64,000 nt of DNA, taken from NCBI GenBank assembly GCA_911728435.2, contig OU452199.1, positions 3,916,860 through 3,980,859 on the forward strand, given 5' to 3'. Origin of the DNA: Apoderus coryli (taxonomy: Eukaryota > Arthropoda > Insecta > Coleoptera > Attelabidae). Under the pieces are notes generated by a model that made no database searches, was not told the origin of the DNA, and worked only from the letters and a program-made list of their open reading frames with translations. Both the position numbers and the translations under genes were made by a program. This document shows, one piece after another, positions 46,735 through 58,236 of this stretch; within the stretch, counting starts at the first letter, position 1, and each line of letters opens with the position of its first letter.

Positions 46735-47882
46735 GACACAATTGTGGAGGACGCAACGAGAGTTGTTACCTTCTGGAGTGGGTTGACTACTGAGTCTGCG
46801 ATTGACTATGTCCTTGTTTGTGATCCTGAATTGGTGCGAGCTGATAATTTTCACTTGGGATTTTCGGACCATATGGCTCAGTTGTGTAGTTATGCCATTG
46901 AGAGTACTGTGATACTTCTATTCTCGCGTTTAGACAGCGACTGATTACAGCGATGTGGACACCGATTTCAGCGAGTTCTGGAATCATGTGCTGTGGTGTT
47001 TTAATGTAATTTTTCCCGCTGTTAGGTGTAGGTCGAGGCCTGGGTCGCGTGCGCTCTCTGAATAGTTTTTTCTCCTGAGCTCCAATCTCTTTACGAGGAG
47101 CTAAAGCATTTGGGCTGGTTGAGGGGGCACGTGAGTGAAGCTCATGTATGCGAATCATATGCTGCATTGATGAGGACTGTTAGTCAAAATGTTAGATCCG
47201 AAAAAATAAATAATTTCAACAACATACTATCGATCTCATCCAATAAATCTAAGACTATCTGGAATACCTATAACAGCCTGATGAGAAAAAATAGAAGCCA
47301 TTCAATCGTCGGATGGGGTTTATGCGACTCGACCTTTGGAGATTGCATCGGTGTTTGTTGACCACTACTCTAACATTATTGAAAGGAGGTTGCGTGATCA
47401 CTTTGGCTATGGTCTGTCGGGTGCCTGCTCCAGAGGGCTTGTGAATGATAGGTCTATGTTTTTAGCCCCTATCAATGAGTGCGAGGTCATGAACACAATA
47501 CGCGGATTACCCAATAAAAAATCGACGGGTCCGGACGGATTTCCGGTGCACTTGTTGAAATGCAGCGCGGCGGAGTTTGCTCCTTACCTACTTATGTCAT
47601 ATTTTTAATGCGAGTATGTTGAGCACTGCTCTTAATTATCCTTCTTTATTGTGTTTTGACGTCTTGTGTGGTGACGAACTGTTGTTTTTGTTTGACGTTG
47701 TATGTTTATGGTTTAATGTACATATACAGGTATTTTTGTGTATAAGTTTTACCTATAGGTTGATACCATTGAATTTGTGTTTAGATTTTATATTGTTTTA
47801 CTGTTTATTTACTTGACATGCCTATGTACTATAAGATTTTTGTACTAACTCAAGGCTAATAAAGTTATTATTATTATTATTA
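46735..47882 (+). pseudogene. LINE with endonuclease end and internal deletion
   Basis: Begins in the C-terminal part of the endonuclease (TESAIDYVLVCDPELV; GFSDHMAQ carries the conserved DH). The connecting region (SEAHVCESYAALMRTVS; NKSKTIWNTYNSLMRK; IASVFVDHYSNI) leads to the first reverse transcriptase block NKKSTGPDGFPVHLLK. Soon after, the protein breaks off near 47600, and a 3' UTR ends CTAATAAAGTTATTATTATT at 47880. The reverse transcriptase core is deleted. Confidence 0.75.
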
Positions 47883-48609
47883 ATACGCGGCTTCTCTCTG
47901 TCAACGCCGCACAACGGATACCGACCAGAGTGTGTATACTATCTATTATATTTACCATGGTAGCGGCGGTGAATTGCGGTGACCTCTGCCTCTAAATACT
48001 TTGATCGCGGTTTTAAAAATTCAAATCGACGTAGTCTTAGAAATATTATAATAGGATTGCTTCACCGAATTACATTGAAAAATTTTCAACTGAATTTTAT
48101 ATTCCACTAAATTCGAAGGACTATTGTTGTCTATAATAAATAATCTATTATACAAACCAGCTTTTCCACGAAAACTTATATAGTAATTGTGCGGAAACTT
48201 TTATGAGATGTATGTCGGAGAGTTCTATATACCTATATACCATTTTATTGTTATTTTGTTGAATGTGTTATATGTGGGCGGGACATACATAGGTACATAT
48301 ACCCCAAAAAGCCAGGGGGTTCGTTCTCCTGTCTATTGTTGTTTTCCTGCTGTAGCCAGCCAGGTCCGGTCGATATCACAGCATAGCCAGAGTAAAGCAT
48401 CGTTCCAGTTGCCGTGGAAACGGCTGGGCTTCACACCTGGATTTGCAGCGACGGCGTGCGATTTGATAGGTCTAACATTTTCCATCTTGCCGAGAACATT
48501 TTCATCTTTTCCTTTTTTAATTCTTTTTTGTGTTTGGGAATAATATCGGTTACATAAAGAAATTGTAACACAAGGGTGTAATGTCCTCCATACTCTCATT
48601 TCGATCAAC
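47883..48609. other. No gene seen; GC-richer patch at 48320-48480
   Basis: The patch reads ordinary frames without a motif. It could be a decayed SINE or part of the neighbouring LINE; not resolved. Confidence 0.3.
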
Positions 48610-49122
48610 TTGAACACGATTAGGTATTCTTCGTATATGGTATCGTCTTCTTATTTGTTGTCCAATATCCATTTTCATGTACCGTCTAGGAACAATAGAT
48701 ACTCTCACCTTTTCCACGAGGAATTTCACCGTACAAATTACGGAGGAAATAATTTTGTCCCTAGAGTGGCCAGGATGGCGAATTCTTGCTTAAGCGTTGA
48801 TTTCTTTGCGCCTATAAGTGAATTTATTCGCCGTTTGAAATGTGAGCGTCGTGACGGCAGTTTTGCGTAAGTCGATCGATGCCTGTTGCGTTGACGATCA
48901 TGGTTTTCCTTTTATTCCTGGCGTGGGTCTTGCGAATAGCTTTAGTATAACTTGAATTATGTTTAAATTGTCTACTTATTGTGTAATTTAAAAATTCTTA
49001 GATTTTGTAAAATTGTTGAATTTGTGTAGTATTGCATGGAATTATATTTGTTATATTATATTGTATGCTGTATAAATGGACTTTGTCCGTGAATAAATAA
49101 ATAAATAAATAAAATTATCTAT
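48610..49122 (+). pseudogene. 3' end of a LINE
   Basis: Reads RYSHLFHEEFHRTNYGGNN, FVPRVARMANSC and FAPISEFIRRLK, the C-terminal H-F...FVPR..R.W/N pattern after many LINE reverse transcriptases. A 3' UTR follows with the tail GAATAAATAAATAAATAAA near 49100. Confidence 0.6.
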
Positions 49123-50199
49123 GCACTAATGGGTTAAACAACGAGGGAAATACAGGGTTTTGTTTTACACCCTGTAAATTACAGCGGTCGAAAACATTAA
49201 AAAATCTAGCCTTATCGCCCTAATCCCAAATAATTAGTCTCTAATATCCTAGAAACTCATGCCTCTATCTCTTCTGGTTATTAAAATATTCGACTTTGAC
49301 ATGAAGGCTGATGATTATTATTATGAAAAAAACTACCCGCCTCTATCAAACCTTTACACAACAACATTTGACCCCTTATTTATTTATATAATAATTTTAA
49401 CTACCTTACTAACGGTCTTAAGAACACCGACATGACCATTCCATTGTCCGTTAGTTAGGGTCAAACCCAATAACATTCTACAAATATTAAATATAAATTA
49501 TTTAAATAAAAAAAAATCTATTTTACTTTTCGTTTTGATAAATTACAGGGGTATAATATGCTTTTAATAAATATTATATTTCCCCTTTCTTCTCAAAGGT
49601 AGTAGTAGGTAAACCTATTAATGAAACTTTGGCACTTGTATTGCGTACAAAGAAAAATGTAAATTTGTAATAATGTTAAGGGGTAAGAATATATTAAATT
49701 TTGAAAAAAAAATGGCATCTAAGTACCTACCTTTACAAAAATAATTGGATGTCTTCGGTTAAATTAATGTGACTCATTTATTTAACGTCTATTTAATATA
49801 CCTAACCTACTTGAGGTATTACTTCTATCTATTTGAAATCTACATTAAAATAGAAACAGTTTGACATAATATTTTTTGTTTGTTGAGAAATTCATGTCGA
49901 AAAAATAAATACCTATATGGTTAAGCGTAATGAATTATAACGAATTTTACTAACCATACAAAATGAAGGATTGTTCATAGCAATACTATTTGAATATCTA
50001 TATAGTTGCATTTTGTATTAATTTATAAAAAACGTTACATTTTTGGATTCTAAATAATAATAATATATTTATTTGTAGTTCAACATAACATAAAATTCAA
50101 ATTCTACAATACATACATTTATAATGCATAAACACAAAGGAACTACAAAATGGGTTAGATGGCAGTTAAAAACTAGAATAGAAATCTAACCTCAAAAAT
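49123..50199. other. No gene seen
   Basis: Very AT-rich. CACCCTGTA at 49168. Short tandem TATG and TAGGTA runs. Confidence 0.4.
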
Positions 50200-51790
50200 G
50201 TATGTATGTATGTATTTGCTCTTCTTTATTGGCCGCAGCTACCAGGGCTATTTGGCCAGGGGTGATTGAACACCTTTATACTCGTTCGGATAACACAAGG
50301 GGTGAGTCCCAAACCGCCACAAAACCTTGAAAGATAAGAAGATCCAATTTAACCTTTACTTATTCATATACCCACACCAGAAGCACAAACCCACTCTAAA
50401 GTCTCAAATTACATGCTATCAAAAAGCGACCTACGAATTCAACTACTCTAGGCGAAAGCAATTCATGCACTACAAAACCCAACCAAAGTGGCGCCACCAA
50501 GTTCTTGATACAACTCTTTACTTTGAGCAACATACTGTGGACATTCGAAAAAAATATGTTGTAAAGTTTCTTCTTCACCACATTCACAAAGCGCACTGTC
50601 CCTCACATGAATCTTATTCAAATGTTTTCCCGATAAACAATGATTAGGTACTCCTCATACGGCACAGTGTAACTAAATCTTTTCTGTTATTATTATAGCT
50701 TCTAAACCATACCCTTCTATATGGTTTCTCCACCATAGCAACATAGTTCACACCCTTAGTTCGTCCAGCCGACCTCCATTCTTCGCTCCACCCAACCCAA
50801 ACGCTGTCCTGGAGTACTCCCAGGAGGTCCATATACGGTATCAAATACTCAGCTAATTCTTGCTTTTCTCGTCCTCTATTCGCCAATTGATCGGCAATCT
50901 CATTGCCTTTAATTCCACAGTGAGAGGGAACCCATGATAATGTTATTATTATTCTGTTTTCCCTTTTCTCAGCATTCAATTTTTTAGTTTCCAAAGTTAT
51001 CCTGTCCATTTTCCCATGTAATCCTATTTTTTTCAGTTTCATAAGAGCAGCTCTCGAGTCGGAGAATATACTATATTTTCCAGGTTCTGAACAACACATT
51101 TCTACTGCTCTTTTAATAGCAATAATTTCAGCTGTACATATTGAAAAATAATCCGGAACTCTTTCTGCTATGGAGATATTTCTCTGTGGGCAAAAAATCC
51201 CTATCCCCACTTGGTTGCGTTCTTTTTTAGACCCGTCAGTAAAAATTTCTACGTGGTTTTCCCAATGTTCTGCCACATATCTTCTAAATTCTACAGCAGA
51301 GGTCTCATCTTTGGATAATTGGGATAGGAAAACTGGTATGGTAAAGTACTGCAACTCATATGCATAATCATAACAAGGCATAGAAACATCCTGTATCATT
51401 TTGCCAAAATAGGCAGAACAAGAATCGAATGCGTCCAATAGAGGAGGACTGCTCCCTCTATTCCAATAACTAAAATTTTCATTAAAACTTATATATAATT
51501 TTTGTGTAAATTCTCTGACAAAATTATTATGAGAAGAAAATGATTTCATTATGAACTTCTCCGCTAACCAGATTCTCCTATATCTCAAGGACATTTCCGC
51601 GGCCTCAGACAGAATGATATTGGTCGGCGTAGATATCATTAAACCCAAGCATAAGCGAAGGGCCTTGTACTGAATCCTATCAAGTTTGATGAGATTAGTT
51701 TTGGCGCATCTGCCCAAAACAATACTTCCATAATCCAGATGCGACCGGACATATAAAATAAATTACAAATTCTAAAAAATACCACTGTAC
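50200..51790 (-). mobile_element. 5'-truncated LINE of the I/LOA kind
   Basis: The minus strand ends in a TATG-type tandem tail at 50197-50217 (plus strand TGTATGTATGTATGTAT). Coding text begins at about 51790 (YVRSHLDYGSIVLGR) and includes the RNase H frame described next. After a frameshift near 50650 a C-terminal zinc-binding stretch is read (ALCECGEEETLQHIFFECPQ). The reverse transcriptase is missing. Confidence 0.8.
50644..51717 (-). pseudogene. LINE RNase H frame, 357 codons without a break
   Basis: From 51717 the frame reads the end of the thumb (KLDRIQYKALRLCLGLMIST; LSEAAEMSLRYRRIW), then a full RNase H: EIFTDGSKKERNQVGIGIF, ICTAEIIAIKRAV, YSIFSDSRAAL and ITLSWVPSHCGIKGNEIADQ. The four catalytic acids (D in FTDGS, E in TAEI, D in SDSR, D in EIAD) are all present. 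RNase H removes RNA from the RNA-DNA hybrid during retrotransposition. This is the longest uninterrupted frame in the window, which suggests a fairly recent insertion, but without the polymerase it cannot act alone. Confidence 0.85.
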
Positions 51791-52534
51791 ACATAATTAG
51801 GGAAATAGAAAGGGTGTCTCGTGTAGCGCAATCAAAAATAACCAAAAATAACTAGAAATACTCACTATCAAATACCCATGTTTATAACGATTAAAACTAA
51901 GAAACTACATTTAGAGTAAATCTGCTAAAGTGGATTCAACAAACGTTCATTAATTTTTTTTTGAACGAACCAATATTCAGATGTTTTAGGTTATGCGGTA
52001 GGTTGTTATAGATATTATAGATCTGAAATGAAAAGGATCGTTCAAATATTGCAGTTCTGGGGGAGGGAGGGGAAAGAAGATTTCTAAATCTGATATTAGG
52101 GTTATTCTTTCGTACTGAACTAAGTGAACAATCTGATAATTGTCAGTTCATTCACGATTCTGCGTATTCTTTCGACATCGGTCACTTCTACCAAACTGAT
52201 TAAAATTCCTACCCCCCTTGCAGCTTACTGATCAACCTCTAGGCACCGGTTAGTTCGTTCAGTTAACAGTTATTAACCTCTAAAAGTACTGAATATTGAG
52301 AGATAATAATTGGAATATGACTTCGAATCAAACCAATAAATTGTAAAAGTTTAAAACATGGATAATAATATCATCGAAGAACTAATTTTCCAGTTTTCAG
52401 AGCAGATTTGGTTGTTTTCACAAGGTTTCGAAGATTTATATCAAAATTGACGTTTTCCATATAATATGCAGTCATATTGTGACAGACAAAAATGTCGACC
52501 GAAATTGTACTATAGAGAATTTCTCACTATACAA
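51791..52534. other. No gene seen
   Basis: No family motif recognised between the LINE and the palindromic MITE. Confidence 0.35.
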
Positions 52535-52960
52535 TCCACAGATAGAGTTTGGAAGAGGAAAAACTTTTTTATTTGTCGATTTAGAAGAAGAAGTCATTCT
52601 TTATAAAAACGTCTGCTTGTGTCGAAACTACAATTTCAAATACCAAATTTACGATTACTATACAGGGTATATCAAAAATAACATTTTTAATGATTTTGAT
52701 TTTTTGTTTTTTTTTTATTTTATGAAAATATTTTCAAAACCGTGATTTGTTACACCAATTGTGCAAAAAACACTAATAAACTTTTTTGTCAAATTGGTTA
52801 ATTTCATAGCTACTATTAAAATAATAATTAAAATAATAGAATTAAAAAAACAAGAAAATCAAAATCATTAAAAATATTATTTTTGATATTATACCCTGTA
52901 TAGTAATCGTAAATTTCGTATTTGAATTTGTAGTTTTGACATAAGAACGATACCTGAATT
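52535..52960. mobile_element. Palindromic MITE, copy 1
   Basis: The stretch ACTACAATTTCAAATACCAA followed by ACGATTACTATACAGGGTAT (about 52627-52672) returns inverted at 52890-52945. The text from ATAGAGTTTGGAAGAGGAAA through to GTCATTCTTTATAAAAACG is shared with copy 2 at 59.9 kb. Confidence 0.78.
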
Positions 52961-53600
52961 GGTTTGCGAATAATTGCTGGGTTTGGAAACAAAAGAACAA
53001 GGCTGGCCAGCCGGGAAGCCGTTGAATACGCCAGATTGGGTAAGGTCTTAAGGCCACGTTTTTTGTTCTGTTTCTATAATACAAGTTTCATAGGATTTGC
53101 CAACAGTCCATTTTTCTCTAGTGAGTAACGCTACAACCCCATTGTTTTTTTAAGGTAGCAAGATCGATTTCGACGAGGGTCCTATTCGTGACTGTTTTCA
53201 GTAAAACTTGCTTTAGTAAAGCAGTTTGATAGTTTTCTGAGAAACATTTTCACTCCATTTGGCAAATAAAGGAGTTCCTGAACGGCAATTAATAATAATA
53301 ACAGGACATAGCAGCTCTAATTCAATTAAACCGTAGTTGAATATTAACCAAGAACGCCATGGTGAAATAATCAACACCATGCGAGGAACACTGGAAATTA
53401 ACAATCCGTCAACTTCAGCAAACTCTTCTTCCAATTTAACATTTACCAATTGTACTTTTCACAACTGTAGTTTTAAATAAAAATGAATAATATTTGTTTG
53501 ATTAAAACTAATACATTTTGTATTGAAAATTAATAAACGTCAGATTGACAATCAAATTTTTGATATCTACAAAGTAAAAAATTATCTTATCGAATACTCC
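52961..53600. other. No gene seen
   Basis: No domain or repeat family recognised. Confidence 0.35.
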
Positions 53601-53755
53601 TCCGGCCTTGATAAATACTCAAGATTTTGTCATAGAGAATCCTTCAAGCGAGTTGCTCAAGGATAATAGCCCTCGGCCTGCGGCCTTGGGCTATTATCAA
53701 GCAACACGCTTTCGGCATTCTCTATGACAAAATTATCTCCGTATTATCAAGACCC
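53601..53755. repeat. Large hairpin
   Basis: The left arm CCTTGATAAATACTCAAGAT...TGTCATAGAGAATCC...GGATAATAGCCC is mirrored by GGGCTATTATC...GAATTC-like GCATTCTCTATGACA...TATTATCAAG. About 65 bp pair on each side around a GC-rich turn (CGGCCTGCGGCCTTG). It is probably a MITE or snapback element. Confidence 0.75.
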
Positions 53756-54374
53756 TAGGTGTTTAAATTGTACAACTTTTCTCTAATTGAACCGATATTG
53801 TAACTCCTACAGTTTCCAAGATTCCACTGCTATCTCATTCTTATCTTGGACGCAGTGTATACTCAATAAACAACCCTGGTAAGAATGTTTACAAAATAAA
53901 TAATTCAAAGCAAATTTACTAACAAATTCCTCGATTCTATATATCAATTTTAAGACATACACCCTCCGCTCTCATTCTGCCTGTAGCAGCGTCACTCCCG
54001 GGTCGTCGTTAAGGCAACGGCGACCGACGCTGGCACCATCAAGACGACGCTGGCATCTCATTGGTCCGCAGACCGTATCCGTTGCTGCAGAGCGACGTCT
54101 AAGTCCGACGCACCCTTCACTTCTCTTCCTTCTCTTTTCTAACCCTCTCATTATATTTTATGGCCATATATAACGTGCATTATTTCCAACAACTGCCGTC
54201 GGTTCTGACTCATCTCACGTGTACACGCTGTACTATACCTGGGATAGGATTCAGGGGAGAAAGTCACCTGAAAGGGCTAGAGACAAACTGCACACGCCAA
54301 ACGGATTAGGAGAGAGGTTCGAGGTCATTTTTGGAAAAAAGATATAACATATAAAATCTTCATTTCATTTTTAA
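53756..54374. other. No gene; GC-rich patch at 53990-54120
   Basis: The patch (GCAGCGTCACTCCCGGGTCG and on) is far richer in GC than its surroundings, with an AATAAACAACCC shortly before. It could be part of an LTR or a CpG-rich regulatory stretch. Not resolved. Confidence 0.3.
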
Positions 54375-54640
54375 CTTGCTTAAATTTCTTCAAGGCAAAA
54401 TTAAACCTGAAATTCAAGAAGAAGAACACCAAATCACTGGCATTCCTGATAAAATCGTACATTGTTGATGCCTTTGCCGAACATTTTAGAATATCCTATA
54501 CACACTCTACGAAATTTGCTTTATATATAATATTCCTATATCTTTGGAGTTATTGCCATTGGATATTCCAGATGTATCTGAAGAGCAAGCTATAGCAGCT
54601 TGAAAGAAACCCTGAAAATACATCGTAACATGATGAAGCC
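54375..54640 (+). pseudogene. LINE scrap before the reverse transcriptase
   Basis: Reads LQGKIKPEIQEEEHQITGI, then FAEHFRISYTHSTKFA and PLDIPDVSEEQAIAA in differing frames: the linker and start of the reverse transcriptase in Jockey/CR1-like LINEs. Both ends missing. Confidence 0.55.
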
Positions 54641-54720
54641 TCTATAGTTTACCTATAAAAAGAATGAACGCTGTATTGCCCATGTAAATCTCTAATATCA
54701 TAAATATATGATCAACATAC

Positions 54721-54907
54721 CAACTTTTCGAGGGGTTTCTATTATATTGTCTACAGTATTCCTCATAAGTTCCAAGTCTCGCGTTAGCACACCTTCTACA
54801 GCGGTTAACATCTCATCGCACACCGCACCAACGCAGACCCGATCCAAGATTCTGATGTTACAGAGTCTAGCGGCATTTAGACCGGTGCCACCACAGGGCC
54901 AAGTCAA
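54721..54907 (-). CDS. Possible internal exon of an unknown host gene
   Basis: 187 nt open on the minus strand between a splice acceptor (CTTATTAG at 54908) and a donor (G|GTATGT at 54720). It reads LTWPCGGTGLNAARLCN, then ILDRVCVGAVCDEMLTAVEG and LELMRNTVDNIIETPRK. Codon use is mixed with many G/C third positions, unlike the AT-rich surroundings, and it lacks any mobile-element motif. I do not recognise the family. No neighbouring exon was found in the window, perhaps because introns are long or elements intervene. Confidence 0.4.
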
Positions 54908-55339
54908 CTAATAAGTTTGAACACATATTTTGAGTATAAGTCTGACAGGAACTAGCCTGTACGAGTGTGTTCTTATAATAATTTGTTGAACAGATTTTGA
55001 ATTTTTTTATAAAAATTTGTTACTCTATATTTTCGCATTAAGGAAATTAAAGACTTTTTTGACACGACTGAGTATATTTTAATAGTTGACAGACTAGTTT
55101 CGACAAGCTTAATCATTAGTGATGCTTTCCTCGATAATTCAATTACAAAGCGTTCTTATATAGTTCTGTAGTTATATTTGATTATTTACCATGCCACTAT
55201 CCTTTATTTCGTCACATTAAATAGCTTTAGGCCGGTCCTGTATGTAGTTTGATTTATATATTTCTCATTCCTTCCTTGCCTTTTAACTGCAATAAATTCT
55301 TTTTATTATTGTTTATATGTATGTATATATACTCCTGAG
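54908..55339. other. No gene; degenerate hammerhead-like module
   Basis: Near 55090-55130 the minus strand reads CTAATGATTAAGCTTGTC followed by GAAACTAG, a decayed relative of a hammerhead core. Nothing else recognised. Confidence 0.35.
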
Positions 55340-56430
55340 GTGAATTGAGATGTTTCTTACAAAAAGAATTTTCCAAGTTAGAGCGAATGGTGCATTATCC
55401 GCTAAATTGCCGGTCTTGAGTGGTGTCCCGCAGGGGTCTGAACTGGGGCCATTGCATTTTCTGGCATATATATGAGACTTATCAAGAACCATCACATCAA
55501 CCATGAGCTTCTTTGCTGATGACACCAAATTTTTTTGTAACCCACTGCGAGACGATAATGAATTCCAGATCGACATTGATGGGGTAGTGTCCTGGTCGGC
55601 GGTTTGGTTGATGAACTTGAATTTGGAGAATTGTCAGGTACTACATATCGGAGCTAATAATCCCAGGACTCCATATTTCATCAATGGAAATGCCGTTAAA
55701 TCTGTAAATCAGCAGAAGGATCTTGGTGTCATAGTAACAGCGGATTTGAGGTGGGAGGCCCATATTTTCGCCACAGTGAAGAAAGCTAATAGACTGTGGT
55801 ATCTGATACAGAGAGCTTTCAAATCGAGATCAAACTCTCTAATATTGCAATTGTATAAATCGTATGTCAGACCACTATTGGAATATGCCAACAGCGTTTG
55901 GTCCCCCTACTTCATTAAGGACATAGAGGCATTGGAAAGGGTTCAGAGGAGATTCACTAAGCTACCTCATGCACTTAGCCATATACCATATGAGGAGCGA
56001 TTGAGGCTTTTAAATTTGACATGTCTTTATGATTGACGACAACGAGGCGATCTAATTCAAACATATAAGATACATAGTGGCTACTACTCGGTGAATCTCG
56101 ATGTATTTCATCCTGCTAGAAATCCTAATCTGCGTGGCAATAGTAAGAAACTTGACAAGAAGAGATGTGCTAGACTTCCTCGGAAGAATTTTATAACAAC
56201 AGAGTTGTATATGCATGGAATTCATTACCTGAAGAGGTGATAATGGCGCAAACGGCTGACAGCTTTAAGAACAGGCTGGACAATTCATGGAGGACAATGG
56301 CGATCAGTTGGTCCACTACTCGCTATAGAAGATTAGTGAAGATGACATCAATATTTCAAAACCCTCAAATTAGGAACTGAGCAACAGTTTCATCGGTTTT
56401 ACCGTTTACTGTTTTGCGACTAATAATAAT
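55340..56430 (+). pseudogene. CR1/L2-like LINE, 3' half
   Basis: Reads PVLSGVPQGSELGPLHFLAY, a stop, then SFFADDTKFFCNPL (catalytic ADD), NQQKDLGVIVTADLRWEAHI, YKSYVRPLLEYANSVWSPYF and LERVQRRFTKLPHALS, then after a TGA at 56034 RGDLIQTYKIHSGYYSVNLD. The order and the LEYANSVWSP/RRFTK pattern resemble CR1/L2-type elements rather than the Jockey-like copies elsewhere in this window. The 5' half is missing, and the tail runs into an A-rich stretch at 56420-56445. Confidence 0.78.
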
Positions 56431-56759
56431 AAAAAAAAAAAATAATAATATTTACATACAGTTAGATTGAAGGTTTACTTGCCGAATGTTTGAGGTGTGA
56501 GGATGTCTTGCAGTGCCTTCTGAAGGTTTACTCATTTCCTTCTCGGGTCTTCATTGATTTAGGAAAGCAGTAGTTGTTATTTTGGTATTTAGGGCTATAG
56601 TTAAGTTCATTCTGTAGTGATTTATGAACTGAACTGTATCGGGCCATGCCAAGCTTAGCAGGCGATCATCTGTATCGCGTTATTAATTACGTCATGTGAC
56701 TTACCTACCTGTTTATGTGTTTGTTGTAATTTTTCTTTTTATTTTAATTTGTTTAGTAG

Positions 56760-56952
56760 TTAGTCCAATAGTACTTGTTCATTCTCCCGATTATACGGCT
56801 TTTGCGCGACAGGTGTTGCTGAATTCTTAATGACTGCTTTAGATGGCGAAGTTCTTTGGAAGGGTGGTTGACGGGGGGTAGCATTTGGCGAACCGTAGGA
56901 GTAAGAGTTATTCAATTGCAGTAGCAGCACCTTTGTAAGGAAGCATTTTTCG
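56760..56952 (-). other. Weak candidate terminal exon
   Basis: A minus-strand frame follows a possible acceptor (TTACAAAG near 56940) and reads NNSYSYGSPNATPRQPPFQR, TSPSKAVIKNSATPVAQKP and a stop at 56760. Proline- and serine-rich, with no domain seen. It could be the tail of a gene lying to the right, or chance. Confidence 0.2.
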
Positions 56953-56979
56953 AATATATTTTCATGACACAAACTGATA

Positions 56980-58234
56980 CGAGGGTTGTCTTTTATATTT
57001 CCGGATTAGAGAACAAAAACTAATATTAATCATCGAAAATCACTTTATTGTTTTTCAAAATATTCTCCATGAAATTCTATACACTTTTGCATGCGTTTCA
57101 ACCAATTGTCGAAGCACTTTTGCCACTGTGATTGAGGTATCTCTGAATGCAGCAACCGCTTCTTCAGGTGTCGAAAAACGTTGACCTCTCCGTTTGTTTT
57201 TTACGTACAGGAATAAAAAGAAGTCATTCGGTGCCAAGTCAGGACTATACGGCGGATGACTCATCAAATCGATGTTTTGGGTGCTCAAAAATGCAGATGT
57301 TTGAGCCGATGTGTGAGAGCTCGCATTGTCGTGGTGAAGAGTGATCCGTCTTCGGCGGTTGATTTTCTTGATTTCTTGAAGACAACTGGCAAACAAATGG
57401 TTGTGTACCACTCAGAATTGACTGTTCTGCGTTGTGGTACGGTTGCGACATGTCCAGTTATTCCAAAAAGCAGGCGACCATTTGCTTGGAAGTGCTTCGT
57501 GCGCGAACAACTTTTGTTGGATTTGGCTCATCTTGAACACCCATACAGTCGACTACTGTTTACTTTCGGGCTCATACGCGTAAATATACGATTCATCACC
57601 TGTCACGATGTCATAGACGTGTTTCGAAGCACCGCGAACGTATTTTTTGAGCATTTCTTTCGACCAATCGGCACGAGTCTTTTTTTTTGAGCGATTGACA
57701 AATTGTGTGGGATCCAACGCGAACAAATTTTTTTGACAGTCAAATGTATATGCAATATTGAATGTATGCTGGTCCCACTAATGCCTAAGGTTGTATCAAT
57801 CACTTGATAGGGCACATGACGATCTTGCAATATCAGTTCGCGCACAGCATCAATGGTTTTCGGAACAACAACTGATTTTGGACGACCTTCACGAAAATCG
57901 TCTTGGACTGAACTACGACCCCGATTGAATTCACCATACCATCGATAAACACTGGTCCTTGATGGGACTTCATCGCCAAAAATTGAATTAAGTTCATCCA
58001 TGCACTGTTGCTGAAAGTTGTAAAAAATAATCGCACGAAAATGTTTAAGATTTAATTCCATTTTGGGCCGAGATGAATCTTTTAAGTTACTGTAAACAAC
58101 ACAAATAGCGCTCGTATATCAAAACGTTCTGAGTAGGTATAACCTCAAAAATGTCCAACTTTACGATAGAGCTGTCAGTTGCCAGATTGCAACACCAGGG
58201 TTGCCAAATCCCGAAATATAAAAGGCAACCCTCG
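56980..58234 (-). mobile_element. Mariner transposon (copy B), 1255 bp, both ends present
   Basis: Inverted ends CGAGGGTTGTCTTTTATATT (left) and CGAGGGTTGCCTTTTATATT (right, inverted), each flanked by TA (56978-56979 and 58235-58236). The transposase lies on the minus strand and is frameshifted. Copy A of the same family is at 28.0-30.6 kb. Confidence 0.9.
57055..58061 (-). pseudogene. Mariner transposase, frameshifted
   Basis: The N-terminal part (58061 to about 57690) reads FRAIIFYNFQQQCMDELNS, SVYRWYGEFNRGRSSVQDDF and REGRPKSVVVPKTIDAVREL, the paired helix-turn-helix region that binds the transposon ends. After a frameshift near 57690 the catalytic half follows in other frames: VTGDESYIYAYEPESKQ, ITLHHDNASSHTS and HPPYSPDLAPNDFFLF, containing all three aspartates of the D,D,34D centre. 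Several further frame changes up to the end at 57055. Inactive. Confidence 0.88.
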
Positions 58235-58236
58235 TA

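Noticed and set aside
49313..49345. Second hammerhead ribozyme (CTGATGA followed by GAAA)
   Set aside because: No stem II or stem III can be formed around it.
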